Shown in pieces: positions 1 to 7,725 of a stretch of 64,000 nt of DNA. The notes under the pieces are model-generated. The model saw only the letters and a program-made list of their open reading frames with translations. It was not told the DNA's origin and did no database searches. This DNA is from Caproicibacter sp002399225 (lineage in GTDB: Bacteria > Bacillota > Clostridia > Oscillospirales > Acutalibacteraceae): positions 119,943 through 183,942 of the forward strand of contig DAIOKN010000001.1 in assembly GCA_036756705.1 (NCBI GenBank), written 5' to 3'. The position numbers and the translations under genes were made by a program. How positions within the stretch are numbered: position 1 is the first letter of the stretch; every line of letters starts with the position of its first letter.

Positions 1-930
1 CTGCTGATCAATCAGAGCATTCCCGTAGGCTATGTGATGACAAAGAAAAACATGGTCTGCTTCAATGTTCATGATTTTATTGATTCCATCCGCGACAAAA
101 TGCTTCAGACACGTTACCGCAGTTATCCGATCGTCGATGACAGCGGGGCGATCAAAGGTTTTGTGTACCGCTACCATCTGATTTCTCCGAGGAAAAAGAA
201 AGTGATTCTTCTCGACCACAACGAAAAATCCCAGACGGTGGACGGCATCGACCAGGCCGATATCCTTGAGATCATTGATCATCACAGGATTGGAGATATC
301 CAGACCAGCGCCCCGGTTTATTTCCGCAATGACACGGTTGGCAGCACGGCGACGCTGGTGGCGCGGATGTACCAGGAAAACGGAATCCGCCCGATGAAGG
401 AAATTGCGGGACTTCTCTGCGCGGCGGTTATGTCCGACACCTTAAATCTGAAATCGCCGACGACCACTTATCTGGACCGCGAAACGGTTTCGCAGCTGTC
501 TGAGATTGCGGGGATCGACCCGGATGCCTTTGCCACCGAAATGTTCCAGGCGGGTTCGTCGCTGGCGGATATGACCCCGGATCAGATCCTCTTCAACGAT
601 TTCAAAGATTATAACCTGAACCGGTATAAAGTCGGCATTGGGCAGGTAAACGCCGGCGACCCGGAAAGTGTAAAGAAGCTGAAGAGCAGCCTTTTGAAGC
701 ATATGGAAGAAGTAAAAAAGGAAAAGGGATATGACCTGTTGCTCCTGATGATGACGGATATCGTCAAGGAAAGCTCTCATCTTCTGTTTACTCAAAAGGG
801 AGAAGAACTGATCCACAATGCTTTTGAGATTGAGCCGAAGGACAATGATGTCTATCTGGAAGGCGTTGTTTCCCGCAAAAAACAAGTGGTTCCGCTTTTG
901 ACCAACGCCATTCAAAACAACCCGGTCTGA
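1..930 (+). CDS. ppaC: CBS-domain manganese-dependent inorganic pyrophosphatase, 3' part
   Basis: Family II pyrophosphatase, hydrolysing PPi to two phosphates in the cytosol with Mn. The reading frame is open from base 1, so the gene begins upstream. The visible part starts in a CBS-type regulatory segment (YPIVDDSGAIKGFV), continues with the linker KKKVILLDHNEKSQ, and then shows the DHH signature DHHRIGD. The DHHA2 half follows, with SSLLKHMEEVKKEKGYDLLLLMMTD (read as two pieces). CBS-bearing members of this family bind adenine nucleotides, so energy charge probably regulates it. The gene ends just before a strong bidirectional terminator. Identification is firm; the N-terminal CBS/DRTGG content cannot be seen. 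Confidence 0.9.
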   Translation: MLINQSIPVGYVMTKKNMVCFNVHDFIDSIRDKMLQTRYRSYPIVDDSGAIKGFVYRYHLISPRKKKVILLDHNEKSQTVDGIDQADILEIIDHHRIGDIQTSAPVYFRNDTVGSTATLVARMYQENGIRPMKEIAGLLCAAVMSDTLNLKSPTTTYLDRETVSQLSEIAGIDPDAFATEMFQAGSSLADMTPDQILFNDFKDYNLNRYKVGIGQVNAGDPESVKKLKSSLLKHMEEVKKEKGYDLLLLMMTDIVKESSHLLFTQKGEELIHNAFEIEPKDNDVYLEGVVSRKKQVVPLLTNAIQNNPV

Positions 931-944
931 AATTAAAAAATAAG

Positions 945-979
945 GGCCGCTGCAAATTTTTTTTGCAGCGGCCTTTTTT
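945..979. terminator. Bidirectional intrinsic terminator between ppaC and sigK
   Basis: Perfect 12-bp stem GGCCGCTGCAAA / TTTGCAGCGGCC with a T run on the + side and an A run before it on the - side. It can end both the pyrophosphatase transcript and the convergent sigK transcript. Confidence 0.9.
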
Positions 980-1003
980 ACGATTCAGCCAAGGGAAAAC
1001 GCC

Positions 1004-1361
1004 CTATTTGCTGAACCGTTTGTAAAGCGCCGAGAGGGATTTTTTTTCGATGCGCGAGACATAAGAACGGGAGATCCCAAGTTTCTGGGCCACTTCCCTC
1101 TGAGTCAGCGGCTCGTTGCCTTCGAGACCATACCGGAAAAGGATGATGGTCCTTTCCCGCGGGGACAGCACGTCGTCTATGTATTTCTTCAGTTGCTCCG
1201 ATTTCATTTTATAATCCAAGTTGTCAACAATATTATCTTCCGTTGCCATAATATCCATCAAAGTCAGGGTATTGCCGTCCTTGTCAGTGTCAATTGGCTC
1301 GTTGAGGGAGACATCCTGGGCGCTTTTTTTGGAAGAGCGAAAATACATGAGGACTTCATTT
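1004..1361 (-). CDS. sigK: Sigma-K, C-terminal gene segment (regions 2.4 to 4)
   Basis: This is the 3' half of the late mother-cell sporulation sigma factor. The protein reads NEVLMYFRSSKKSAQDVSL and continues through a region 3 linker to a region 4 helix-turn-helix with GISRSYVSRIEKKSLSALY, the hallmark SigK ending. There is no start codon of its own. Upstream bases encode the tail of the serine recombinase in another frame, so this segment is silent until joined to the 5' segment at 7703-8036. Joining at the shared CATTT (1357-1361 with 7703-7707) gives an in-frame RCIENEVLMYFR, the normal SigK sequence, and a product of about 228 residues. Very sure of identity. Confidence 0.93.
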
Positions 1362-1380
1362 GCTATTCTCACACTGCGGA
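1340..1380. other. Right sigK/skin attachment junction (att)
   Basis: Junction of the sigK 3' segment with the element. The core candidate is CATTT at 1357-1361. The TGA stop codon of the recombinase (1356-1358) lies in this core. The limits of the full attachment site are not visible by eye. Confidence 0.7.
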
Positions 1381-3026
1381 ACCGAAGCTGTTTTCGCACT
1401 GCTTCCAAAGAGATAGATGTTGATATTTTCTCCATCCCAGACGATTTTGTCGATAAAGGCTCGCAGTGCGGTCCGCTTCTCTTCGGCCGTCATGGTATCG
1501 AAAGCCGAGGAGAAAGAGCCGAAAATATTTTTGATGAGAGGAATCGGTTCACCGGGCAGAAGCTGCGTGGGCTCTGGCCGGTTCAGCTCGTTGATTCTTG
1601 TTTTCAGCCGGATATTTTTCTCGTCCAGCTCATTGATCCGATTCGTGATGTAGCCGGTGGCCGCAGTGCCCTGAGCCGTTTCAAGAGCGGCTGTCAAATT
1701 GGCAATGGCTTTTTCGTTTTCGCCTACCGCCCGGGTCAGCCGGCTGAGTTCCGCACCGGCTTTCATGCCGTTTCCTTTCAAAGACTGCCGGCAGGCGCGC
1801 AGCCGCCGGATGAAAAAAGACGGGTCGTCCGAAAGCTTTTTCACTTCTCCGCAGACCGCTTTGTCGAGCAGATTGCCGTTTGCATTTTGGATCGAACAGT
1901 TTTGGCCGCGGCTTTTCTCCTTCAGTTCGCAGAGATAGGTGTAGATCAATTCGCCTTCCGCGTTCTTTCGCTTTGTGAGCTTTGGGCGCATATAAGAGCC
2001 GCAGTTTCCGCATCGAAGAAGGCCGGAAAGAAGCGCGGCGTTGCTTTTCGGTTTGCGGTAAGACTTCGATTTATTCTGATTTAGCATCTCCTGCACTCGA
2101 ATCCAGTCCCTGCCCGGCAGGATTCCCGGATGTTTTCCGACTGCGACGATCCAGTTGGCCTTATCCTGTTCGCGGATTGTCTTTCCATGTTGCTGTAGCG
2201 TCTTATTGTAGGCCATAATACCGTGTCTGCCGTCAAAAGTGCGCTTGCCGCCGCACAGAATGGCCCCGGAGTCCGCAAAGTAGCGGTAAGCGTCCTGGTC
2301 GGCAATCAGATAGACAGGATTTTTCAGAATGAATTTGATGGTGAAACGGGAATAGTGCTTGCCCCTTTTTGACAGAATGTTATTTTGAATCAAGAAGGTT
2401 TCCACTTTCGTCAGCGAATTTGTTTCTATAAATTTTTGGAAAATCAGCTTGACGGTTTCCATTTCATCCGGCTGAACCGCTAGCTGATAAAACCGATGAA
2501 TTTTGCCATCTGCGGTTTTCCTTTCGGCGGGTCTGGAACGGTAACCGGTTGGCGTTGTGCCGCCCAGCCAGCGGCCCGTTTTGGCCAGCTCCTGCATATT
2601 GTCGCGGATGCGTTCCGCCGTGGTTTCCCGCTCCAGCTGCGAAAACACCGAAGCGATATACATCATGGCGCGCCCCATCGGCGATTCCGTATCAAAATGC
2701 TCCCGAATGGAAATAAAGGAAATCGACAGCGATTTCAGTTCTTCAATCAACTTTGCAAAATCTCCGGTATTCCGGCTGATGCGATCCAGCCGGTAACAGA
2801 TCAGAGCGGAAAATTTACGCTTTCTGGCGTCGCTCATCATTTCCCGGAACTGAGGACGGTCGGTATTTCCGCCTGAAAATCCTTCGTCCTCATAAATGAG
2901 AAGATCCGATTCCGGCAGATCCCCGTATTGAGATTGCAGGTACTGCCTGCATAAATCAATCTGATTTTCGATGCTTTCGCCTTTGCCGGTAAATTTGGAT
3001 TTACGGGAATAGATTGCAAATTTCAT
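1356..3026 (-). CDS. Large serine recombinase of the sigK element (SpoIVCA-like)
   Basis: Site-specific DNA recombinase of 556 residues, expected to excise the element and rebuild sigK. The N-terminal resolvase domain has the nucleophile region AIYSRKSKFTGKGESIENQ, then YEDEGFSGGNTDRPQF and YRLDRISRN. The middle holds a recombinase domain and a zinc-ribbon CGNCGSYM with a later CELKEKSRGQNC. A C-terminal coiled coil (NEKAIANLTAALETAQG, then INELDEKNIRLKTRINEL) precedes the end. The ATG at 3026 is chosen because it has GGGAGG about 11 bases upstream and starts directly with MKFAIYSRKSK. A longer frame to 3065 lacks support. The stop codon falls in the att core. In known skin systems this gene is expressed late, in the mother cell. 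Confidence 0.92.
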   Translation of the reverse strand: MKFAIYSRKSKFTGKGESIENQIDLCRQYLQSQYGDLPESDLLIYEDEGFSGGNTDRPQFREMMSDARKRKFSALICYRLDRISRNTGDFAKLIEELKSLSISFISIREHFDTESPMGRAMMYIASVFSQLERETTAERIRDNMQELAKTGRWLGGTTPTGYRSRPAERKTADGKIHRFYQLAVQPDEMETVKLIFQKFIETNSLTKVETFLIQNNILSKRGKHYSRFTIKFILKNPVYLIADQDAYRYFADSGAILCGGKRTFDGRHGIMAYNKTLQQHGKTIREQDKANWIVAVGKHPGILPGRDWIRVQEMLNQNKSKSYRKPKSNAALLSGLLRCGNCGSYMRPKLTKRKNAEGELIYTYLCELKEKSRGQNCSIQNANGNLLDKAVCGEVKKLSDDPSFFIRRLRACRQSLKGNGMKAGAELSRLTRAVGENEKAIANLTAALETAQGTAATGYITNRINELDEKNIRLKTRINELNRPEPTQLLPGEPIPLIKNIFGSFSSAFDTMTAEEKRTALRAFIDKIVWDGENINIYLFGSSAKTASVPQCENSK

Positions 3027-3077
3027 AAAATCGTTTGCCTCCCACATCAGGCGGCTGTTGCACACAGCGAAAGAGAA

Positions 3078-3129
3078 AAGAGCACGCCCGGGATTTTCAA
3101 GGGGCTGTACCTGTTTGATCAGTGCTCTT
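3078..3129 (-). terminator. Possible terminator of the glp operon
   Basis: On the - strand AAGAGCAC and GTGCTCTT pair around a loop of about 36 bases, followed by TTCTCTTT. It lies just downstream of the DUF1667 gene. The long loop lowers confidence. Confidence 0.4.
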
Positions 3130-3253
3130 CTTTTTCATTCTTATTCTTGCAGCGGCGCGGTATGACAGCATTTTGGGGAACAGAACGCTTTTTCTGAACC
3201 GATGCGATCCAGAAAACGGCAGTGCCTGCGGCGAAAGAACTTAGTGCTGCCGG

Positions 3254-3622
3254 TCAGTCGATGTCTTTGGTCGCAACCATATCCACGCCCGTTCCGGCAA
3301 CATTGGGGCGGATGACGTCGCCGATGCGGACGGGCGCCTGTACGGTAACCGCTTTGATGTCACGGATCACATCGAAAATCTTCTGCTTTGGAACATCGGT
3401 CCGCGTTTTGCAGGAAACGGTCACGGCTCCGGTTTTGCTGCCGGAAACCCGGACCGTGCTGGTTACAATGCGGGTCGGATTTGTGACTTCCTTGCGGGCA
3501 TAAGCTTCGCCGCGGGGGCAGGAGTTCCCCGTGACGGAGAGAATTTTGGAACCGTCCATGGCAACCGTGACCGGGCAGCCGAGCGGACAGCCGATGCAGA
3601 TTAGATTACGCTTTTCCATCAT
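3254..3622 (-). CDS. DUF1667 cysteine-rich protein of the glp operon
   Basis: Small protein of about 122 residues with an N-terminal cysteine cluster, CIGCPLGCPV then NSCPRGEAYARKE, which suggests an Fe-S or metal site. The rest resembles DUF1667, a family usually encoded beside GlpA-type and FAD-dependent dehydrogenases and sometimes regarded as a third, GlpC-like partner. The start is one of two adjacent ATGs (3622 or 3619), both behind GGAGAG. It begins just after the upstream gene stops, so the two are probably translationally coupled. It is the last gene of the operon carried by the sigK element. Its biochemical role is unknown; electron transfer from the flavoproteins is inference from context. 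Confidence 0.85.
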   Translation of the reverse strand: MMEKRNLICIGCPLGCPVTVAMDGSKILSVTGNSCPRGEAYARKEVTNPTRIVTSTVRVSGSKTGAVTVSCKTRTDVPKQKIFDVIRDIKAVTVQAPVRIGDVIRPNVAGTGVDMVATKDID

Positions 3623-3626
3623 GAAC

Positions 3627-4892
3627 TTACACACTCTCCACACAAATTCTGATCTTGGAAAGGCCGGGATGGTCTTCGAAATTTTTATGCGTTAATACGA
3701 TTTCTTCCATTTCGCCGGGGGCCATTACGGGACGTTTGCGGCGGGCGATCCGGTCCCCGTCGAAATAAACGCTGACAAACCTGTTTTTCATCACGCTGCC
3801 GACGCGGAACCGCACGGTCAGCTTTTCCGGCATATGGGCCGGGTCAATGGTGCAGGGGACGGTATAGCGGGGACCTCCGGAGGTTTCCAGGGGAATTTCC
3901 CTGCGCGCGGGCTCTTTTTCGCCGGCGGCGGCATAGGCAGCCGCCGCCCTGCCCGCGGCTGCGGCTTCTTCGCTGACGTAATCCACCAGGTCGTGCACAT
4001 GCAGCACATTTCCGGCGGCGAAGACTCCCGGAATGCTGGTTTCCAGGCTTTCATTGACGCACGGGCCGTTCGTGACGGGGTTCATCTGCGCTCCCATGCC
4101 GCGGCTCAGCTCATTTTCCGGGATCAGCCCGCAGCTGAGCAGCAGAGTATCGCAGTCGTAATGTTCCTCCGTGCCGGGAATGGGCCTGCGGTTTTCGTCC
4201 ACTTTGGCCAGCGTGATTCCGCTGACGCGCTCTTTTCCCTCAATATCGACCACAGTGGTACTCAGCTTCAGCGGAATGTCGAAGTCATCCAGGCATTGGA
4301 CGATATTGCGTTTCAAGCCGCCGGAATAGGGCATCAGTTCCGCGACGGTCAGCACTTTGGCGCCTTCCAGCGTCATGCGCCGCGCCATGATCAGGCCGAT
4401 GTCGCCGCTGCCCAGAATCACCACGCGCCGGCCGGGCAGGTAACCTTCGATGTTGACCAGCCGCTGCGCCGTACCTGCGCAGTAAACGCCGGCGGGGCGG
4501 TATCCCGGAATGTTCAGCGCGCCGCGGCTGCGTTCGCGGCAGCCCATGGCCAGGATGACAGCCCGGGCCTCAAGGTCGAACAGGCCATCGGAACGGTTCA
4601 TGGCGGTTACGACTTTTCCGTGGGTGATCTGGATCACCATGGTGCTGAGCTTATATTCGATGTTCCGTTTCCGCACTTCGTCGATGAAGCGTTTCGCATA
4701 TTCCGGACCGGTCAGTTCCTCATGGAAGGTATGCAAGCCGAAGCCGTTGTGGATGCACTGATTCAAAATACCTCCCAGCTGGGAATCGCGCTCCAGAATC
4801 ATAATGCTGCGGGCACCGGCATCGCGGGCGGAGACTGCCGCTGCGAGTCCTGCGGGGCCGCCGCCGATGATGACGATATCATACTGCTTCAT
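3627..4892 (-). CDS. FAD/NAD(P)-binding oxidoreductase, partner of the GlpA-like dehydrogenase
   Basis: Pyridine-nucleotide-disulfide-type flavoprotein of 421 residues. The N-terminal FAD Rossmann motif is DIVIIGGGPAGLAAAVSA, the central NAD(P) motif is RRVVILGSGDIGLIMARR, and the FAD-closing motif is TSIPGVFAAGNVLHVHDLVD. A C-terminal domain of about 90 residues has no motif I recognise. ATG 4892 overlaps the end of the preceding gene by four bases, so they are coupled. In clostridial operons of this type the protein probably takes electrons from the GlpA-like subunit and passes them to NAD or another carrier; this is inferred from context. It is not a close match to E. coli GlpB in layout, so I give no symbol. 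Confidence 0.87.
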   Translation of the reverse strand: MKQYDIVIIGGGPAGLAAAVSARDAGARSIMILERDSQLGGILNQCIHNGFGLHTFHEELTGPEYAKRFIDEVRKRNIEYKLSTMVIQITHGKVVTAMNRSDGLFDLEARAVILAMGCRERSRGALNIPGYRPAGVYCAGTAQRLVNIEGYLPGRRVVILGSGDIGLIMARRMTLEGAKVLTVAELMPYSGGLKRNIVQCLDDFDIPLKLSTTVVDIEGKERVSGITLAKVDENRRPIPGTEEHYDCDTLLLSCGLIPENELSRGMGAQMNPVTNGPCVNESLETSIPGVFAAGNVLHVHDLVDYVSEEAAAAGRAAAAYAAAGEKEPARREIPLETSGGPRYTVPCTIDPAHMPEKLTVRFRVGSVMKNRFVSVYFDGDRIARRKRPVMAPGEMEEIVLTHKNFEDHPGLSKIRICVESV

Positions 4893-6343
4893 TCCGGTTT
4901 TCCTCCTTGTAGGGCATCTTTATTGATTCCCTCGATCAGGCGCGATTTTCCGCCGCACTTTGTGATTTCGCTCTGGGGCACTTTCCATTCGCGCGCTAGA
5001 ATTGCAATTGTGCGCGGAGTACAGAATCCGCCTTGGCAGCGCCCCATGCCCGCACGGGTGCGGCGTTTGACGCCGTCCAGGCTTTTTGCACCCAGTGGCC
5101 GATGAATCGCGTCCAGAATTTCACCCTCGCTGATCTTTTCGCAGCGGCAGATGATGTTGCCGTAGGCGGGCTTTTCCCGGATCAGCCTTTCCTGTTCCTC
5201 CCGGCTGAGGATTTTCGGGTTCAGAACCCCGCGGCGCCCGCCGTGAAAATAGGGGTTCGGCGCAAGCCTCATCTTTTCCCGCAGCAGATTTGCCACCATT
5301 TTTCCGATGGCGGGGGAGGAAGTCAGGCCCGGCGATTCGATTCCGGCGCAGTTGATAAAGCCCGGCGCATCCGGTGCTTCGCCGATGACGAATTCATGGT
5401 TGTCCTCGTGCGCGCGCAGGCCCGCAAAGCTGGTGATCACCTGGCGGACCGGCAGGTTCCGGACTGTTTTTCCGGCTTTTTCCATTACTTCCCGCAGCCC
5501 TTCGGCGGTCGTATTGGTCCCTTCACGGTTGGAAATATCAATGGCGGTCGGGCCGATAATTGTGTTTCCATGGACGGTAGGACTGACCAGCACCCCTTTG
5601 CCAAACTTGCCGGGAAGCTGAAAGACAGTGTGCCTGACAAAGCCGTCGGTGGATTTGTCCAGCAGGCAGTAGTCTCCGCGGCGGGGGGTGATGTGAAGCT
5701 TGACTTTGCTGACCATGTTGTTGAACAGGTCGGCGTAGATCCCCGCGGCGTTGACAACATATTTGGCTTCCAGCGGCCCCGCGGAGGTGGAAAGTTTCCA
5801 GCCCCCGGCTGCGGGATTCAGGCTTGTCACCTCCGTGTTGAGACGGAACTCCACCCCGTTTGTGAAGGCGTTTTCCGCAAGCGCAATGTTCAGACTAAAC
5901 GGGCATACGATACCGCCCGTTGGCGCGTAAAGGGCGGCAACTGCTTCCGGGGATACGTTCGGCTCCATGGTACGCAGTTCTTCCCGGCTCAGGATCCGAA
6001 GACCTTTGACCCCGTTTTTTAGACCGTTTTGATAGAGCCTGAATAGATTGGAACGGTCTTCTTCACGCATTGCGAGTACGAGGGAGCCGATGCGCTGAAA
6101 CGGAAAGTCCAGTTCTTTGGAAAGCGGTTCCATCAGTTCATTTCCTCGCACATTCAGCTTTGCCATCAGGCTGCCGGCTGCCGCGTCAAATCCGGCGTGA
6201 ACAATGGCGCTGTTTGCCTTGGAAGTTCCGCAGCAGACGTCCTCACATTTTTCGACAACGCAAATTTTGGCGCGGTAGCGGGAAAGCTCCCGCGCAATGG
6301 AGCAGCCGGATACGCCGGCTCCGATAATTACAATATCGTACAC
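4889..6343 (-). CDS. glpA: Anaerobic glycerol-3-phosphate dehydrogenase-like FAD protein (GlpA type)
   Basis: DAO-family flavoprotein of 484 residues, predicted to oxidise glycerol 3-phosphate to dihydroxyacetone phosphate. The N-terminal FAD motif is MYDIVIIGAGVSGCSIAREL, and further family motifs are NSAIVHAGFD and FAGLRAHEDNHEFVIG. A BFD-like [2Fe-2S] domain at the C-terminus carries CRCEKISEGE and a later RCQGGFC. ATG 6343 follows an AAGGAG site. It is the second gene of an operon glpP-glpA-oxidoreductase-DUF1667 inside the sigK element. A leader with a strong terminator (6373-6437) lies directly upstream, consistent with GlpP antitermination. An L-2-hydroxyglutarate-oxidase-like activity is the main alternative, but the glpP neighbour argues for glycerol phosphate. 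Confidence 0.85.
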   Translation of the reverse strand: MYDIVIIGAGVSGCSIARELSRYRAKICVVEKCEDVCCGTSKANSAIVHAGFDAAAGSLMAKLNVRGNELMEPLSKELDFPFQRIGSLVLAMREEDRSNLFRLYQNGLKNGVKGLRILSREELRTMEPNVSPEAVAALYAPTGGIVCPFSLNIALAENAFTNGVEFRLNTEVTSLNPAAGGWKLSTSAGPLEAKYVVNAAGIYADLFNNMVSKVKLHITPRRGDYCLLDKSTDGFVRHTVFQLPGKFGKGVLVSPTVHGNTIIGPTAIDISNREGTNTTAEGLREVMEKAGKTVRNLPVRQVITSFAGLRAHEDNHEFVIGEAPDAPGFINCAGIESPGLTSSPAIGKMVANLLREKMRLAPNPYFHGGRRGVLNPKILSREEQERLIREKPAYGNIICRCEKISEGEILDAIHRPLGAKSLDGVKRRTRAGMGRCQGGFCTPRTIAILAREWKVPQSEITKCGGKSRLIEGINKDALQGGKPE

Positions 6344-6372
6344 GAAATGACAGCTCCTTCTTTTTTATGGCT

Positions 6373-6502
6373 GAAAAATCAGAAAGGCCGAACGGATTCC
6401 ACTTTCTCGCCGGGGAGAAAGTGAAATTCATTCGGCCCACGCATATCTCTAAACTCGTCGTGAAACCGGTTGCTTTTCTTAAGCAAAGGGAGCCGTGTCT
6501 CC
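6373..6502 (-). promoter_or_regulatory. Leader terminator upstream of glpA, probable GlpP antitermination target
   Basis: Between glpP and glpA the - strand carries a long stem-loop (6386-6437) with arms starting GGCCGAATGAATTTCAC and ending GGAATCCGTTCGGCC, followed by TTTCTGATTTTT (6373-6385). This is an intrinsic terminator. Upstream lies GCAACCGG (6466-6473, - strand), which also occurs in the glpP leader. GlpP proteins are known mRNA antiterminators, so this shared motif could be the binding site; that is inference. Confidence 0.65.
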
Positions 6503-7069
6503 CTACATTTCCCAAATTGTCTGATTGGTTGTTGAGATGGCGACGGCGCCGGCTTCCAGCGCGGCGATGACGTCTTCCTTGTCGGCGATCAGACCGCCGG
6601 TCAGCACCGGTGCGGAAACGATGGAGCAAACCTTTCGAAGAGTCTTTGGCATGGTTCCCGGTAAAATATCGATAAAATCAGGCTGCGTGCTTTCCAGTTT
6701 TTCCAGACTGGAAAGCGCGATGGAATCCAGAACGAACACACGCAGGATGGAGTGCAGGTTCAGCTCTTTCGCGCGGCGGATAAAAGTCTGCCGTGTGGAA
6801 ATAATGCCGTCGGCTTGGGTCGTGCGCCGGATAAAATCGACCGCGATCTCCTTATTGGACAGACCCGCGATTAAATCGGCGTGCACAATAGCGATCTTGT
6901 CGGCGCCTTTAATCCGGCTGACGATTTTCGGAATGTTGCAGATGTCGCCATAAAGAATAAAAACGATTCGGATATTGTCACAGACCAGACATTTTTCCAG
7001 ACCTTCGTCATCTTTAATCGCCGCGATGACAGGGTTGGCGGCGACAGCATTAAAAAATGCGGTGTCCAA
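6503..7069 (-). CDS. glpP: Glycerol uptake operon antiterminator GlpP
   Basis: Protein of 188 residues of the GlpP family, which in Bacillus binds leader mRNA and glycerol 3-phosphate to prevent early termination of glp operons. Family features visible are IRIVFILYGDICNIPKIV, KIAIVHADLIAGL, QADGIISTRQTFIRRA, and the phosphate-binding barrel end PVLTGGLIADKEDV with GAVAISTTN. The likely start is TTG at 7069, with GGGAGGAG upstream at a longer than usual spacing. It heads the operon in the sigK element, and both its own leader and the glpA leader hold terminators. Length matches the family. Confident identification. Confidence 0.9.
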   Translation of the reverse strand: MDTAFFNAVAANPVIAAIKDDEGLEKCLVCDNIRIVFILYGDICNIPKIVSRIKGADKIAIVHADLIAGLSNKEIAVDFIRRTTQADGIISTRQTFIRRAKELNLHSILRVFVLDSIALSSLEKLESTQPDFIDILPGTMPKTLRKVCSIVSAPVLTGGLIADKEDVIAALEAGAVAISTTNQTIWEM

Positions 7070-7146
7070 TCTAACTCAAAGCTCCTCCCTTTTCTGGAAA
7101 GACAGAACTCAAAACAGGTTATGAAGCCCTTTGAAAATAAAAATAC

Positions 7147-7207
7147 GAAAAAAGAGCAACCAGAAAATAGACCGAAATAAAATTCCGGTTGCCATCTCCC
7201 TGCTCTT
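7147..7207 (-). terminator. Leader terminator upstream of glpP
   Basis: On the - strand AAGAGCA (7207-7201) pairs with TGCTCTT ending in a T run (7158-7148), with an inner GGCAACC / GGTTGC pair. It sits between the glpP promoter and glpP, so it must be read through. GCAACCGG (7185-7192) within it matches the glpA leader. Confidence 0.65.
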
Positions 7208-7252
7208 ACTCTGAAGGTTACACTCTATGGAATTTTTATAATTTCTATTATT

Positions 7253-7281
7253 ATTTTATCATTAATTTCACTCAAAATCAA
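7253..7281 (-). promoter_or_regulatory. Sigma-A promoter of the glpP operon
   Basis: On the - strand TTGATT (7281-7276), a 17-base spacer, and TAAAAT (7258-7253). It lies about 190 bases upstream of glpP, leaving room for the leader terminator. The region 7070-7425 holds this promoter and leader and no gene. Confidence 0.7.
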
Positions 7282-7425
7282 CTGGTAATATAAAGATTGT
7301 GAAATTGCCATGGCCTTTTGTCATCTGACTCCGACCCCCAAAGCCACTCCTCCCGGCAGGGCTGCATAAAGCGGCTTTTTGCGGAATAAAATGATTTCGA
7401 AGCAAAAACAATGGGAGGGGCCCGG

Positions 7426-7593
7426 TTGAATGTGGTAGTTCATTATCCGCAAGAAGATGAAAAACAACGGGAACTGAAAAAAAGGATCGCAGCGACGCAC
7501 GGCGACGCGGTTGTTCGATCCATAGAGCGGCTTCCCTGCCCGACAGAGCAGAAGCTGGAACTTCTGAACCAGCTTCTCAGGGAAGGCAGGTGA
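7426..7593 (+). CDS. 55-residue protein of unknown function in the sigK element
   Basis: Short ORF on the strand opposite to the recombinase, ending about 110 bases before the left element junction. A TTG start at 7426 is preceded by GGGAGGGG five bases upstream, and a perfect terminator follows at 7609-7649, so it is probably a real gene. The product is charged, with VVHYPQEDEKQRELKKRIA and a leucine-rich helical end KLELLNQLLREGR; no signal peptide or membrane segment. I do not recognise it. Its place next to the att site makes an accessory role in excision (directionality factor) one possibility, but nothing in the sequence shows DNA binding. Confidence 0.6.
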   Translation: MNVVVHYPQEDEKQRELKKRIAATHGDAVVRSIERLPCPTEQKLELLNQLLREGR

Positions 7594-7608
7594 AAGCGTG
7601 GCCTGTTG

Positions 7609-7649
7609 CAAAACGGAAGCGGCGTGGCGGCCGTTTCCGTTTTGTTTTT
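7609..7649 (+). terminator. Intrinsic terminator after the 55-residue ORF
   Basis: 15-bp stem CAAAACGGAAGCGGC / GCCGTTTCCGTTTTG with one G-T pair, a 6-base loop and a following T run. Confidence 0.9.
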
Positions 7650-7684
7650 CTAATGGGGCGCGATCCGGCCCCCGGCGCTGCCGT

Positions 7685-7725
7685 TCCGCGGGGGTAGGAT
7701 AGCATTTTCAATACAGCGTGCGGCG
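7685..7725. other. Left sigK/skin attachment junction (att)
   Basis: Junction of the sigK 5' segment with the element. The core candidate CATTT at 7703-7707 matches the other junction. The sigK frame runs past it into element sequence (AILPPRNG...), which replaces the conserved EVLMYFR. Confidence 0.7.

Larger units (their letters stand above)
1357..7707. mobile_element. skin-like sigK intervening element, about 6.35 kb
   Basis: The element separates the two halves of sigK. Its boundaries share CATTT (sense strand AAATG) at 1357-1361 and 7703-7707. Removing the 6,346 bases between the cores rebuilds an uninterrupted sigK frame. It contains a large serine recombinase next to one end, as in the skin elements of Bacillus subtilis and Clostridioides difficile. 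It differs from those prophage-like elements in being short and in carrying a glycerol-3-phosphate operon and a 55-residue ORF instead of phage genes. From known skin biology, excision is expected only in the mother cell during sporulation. Exact crossover bases are inferred from the reading frame. Confidence 0.88.

Noticed and set aside
1193..2084. + strand ORFs opposite sigK and the recombinase
   Set aside because: Shadows of two strongly identified - strand genes.
3834..5105. + strand ORF of 423 codons across the glp operon
   Set aside because: Runs opposite two recognised flavoprotein genes and shows only low-complexity composition.
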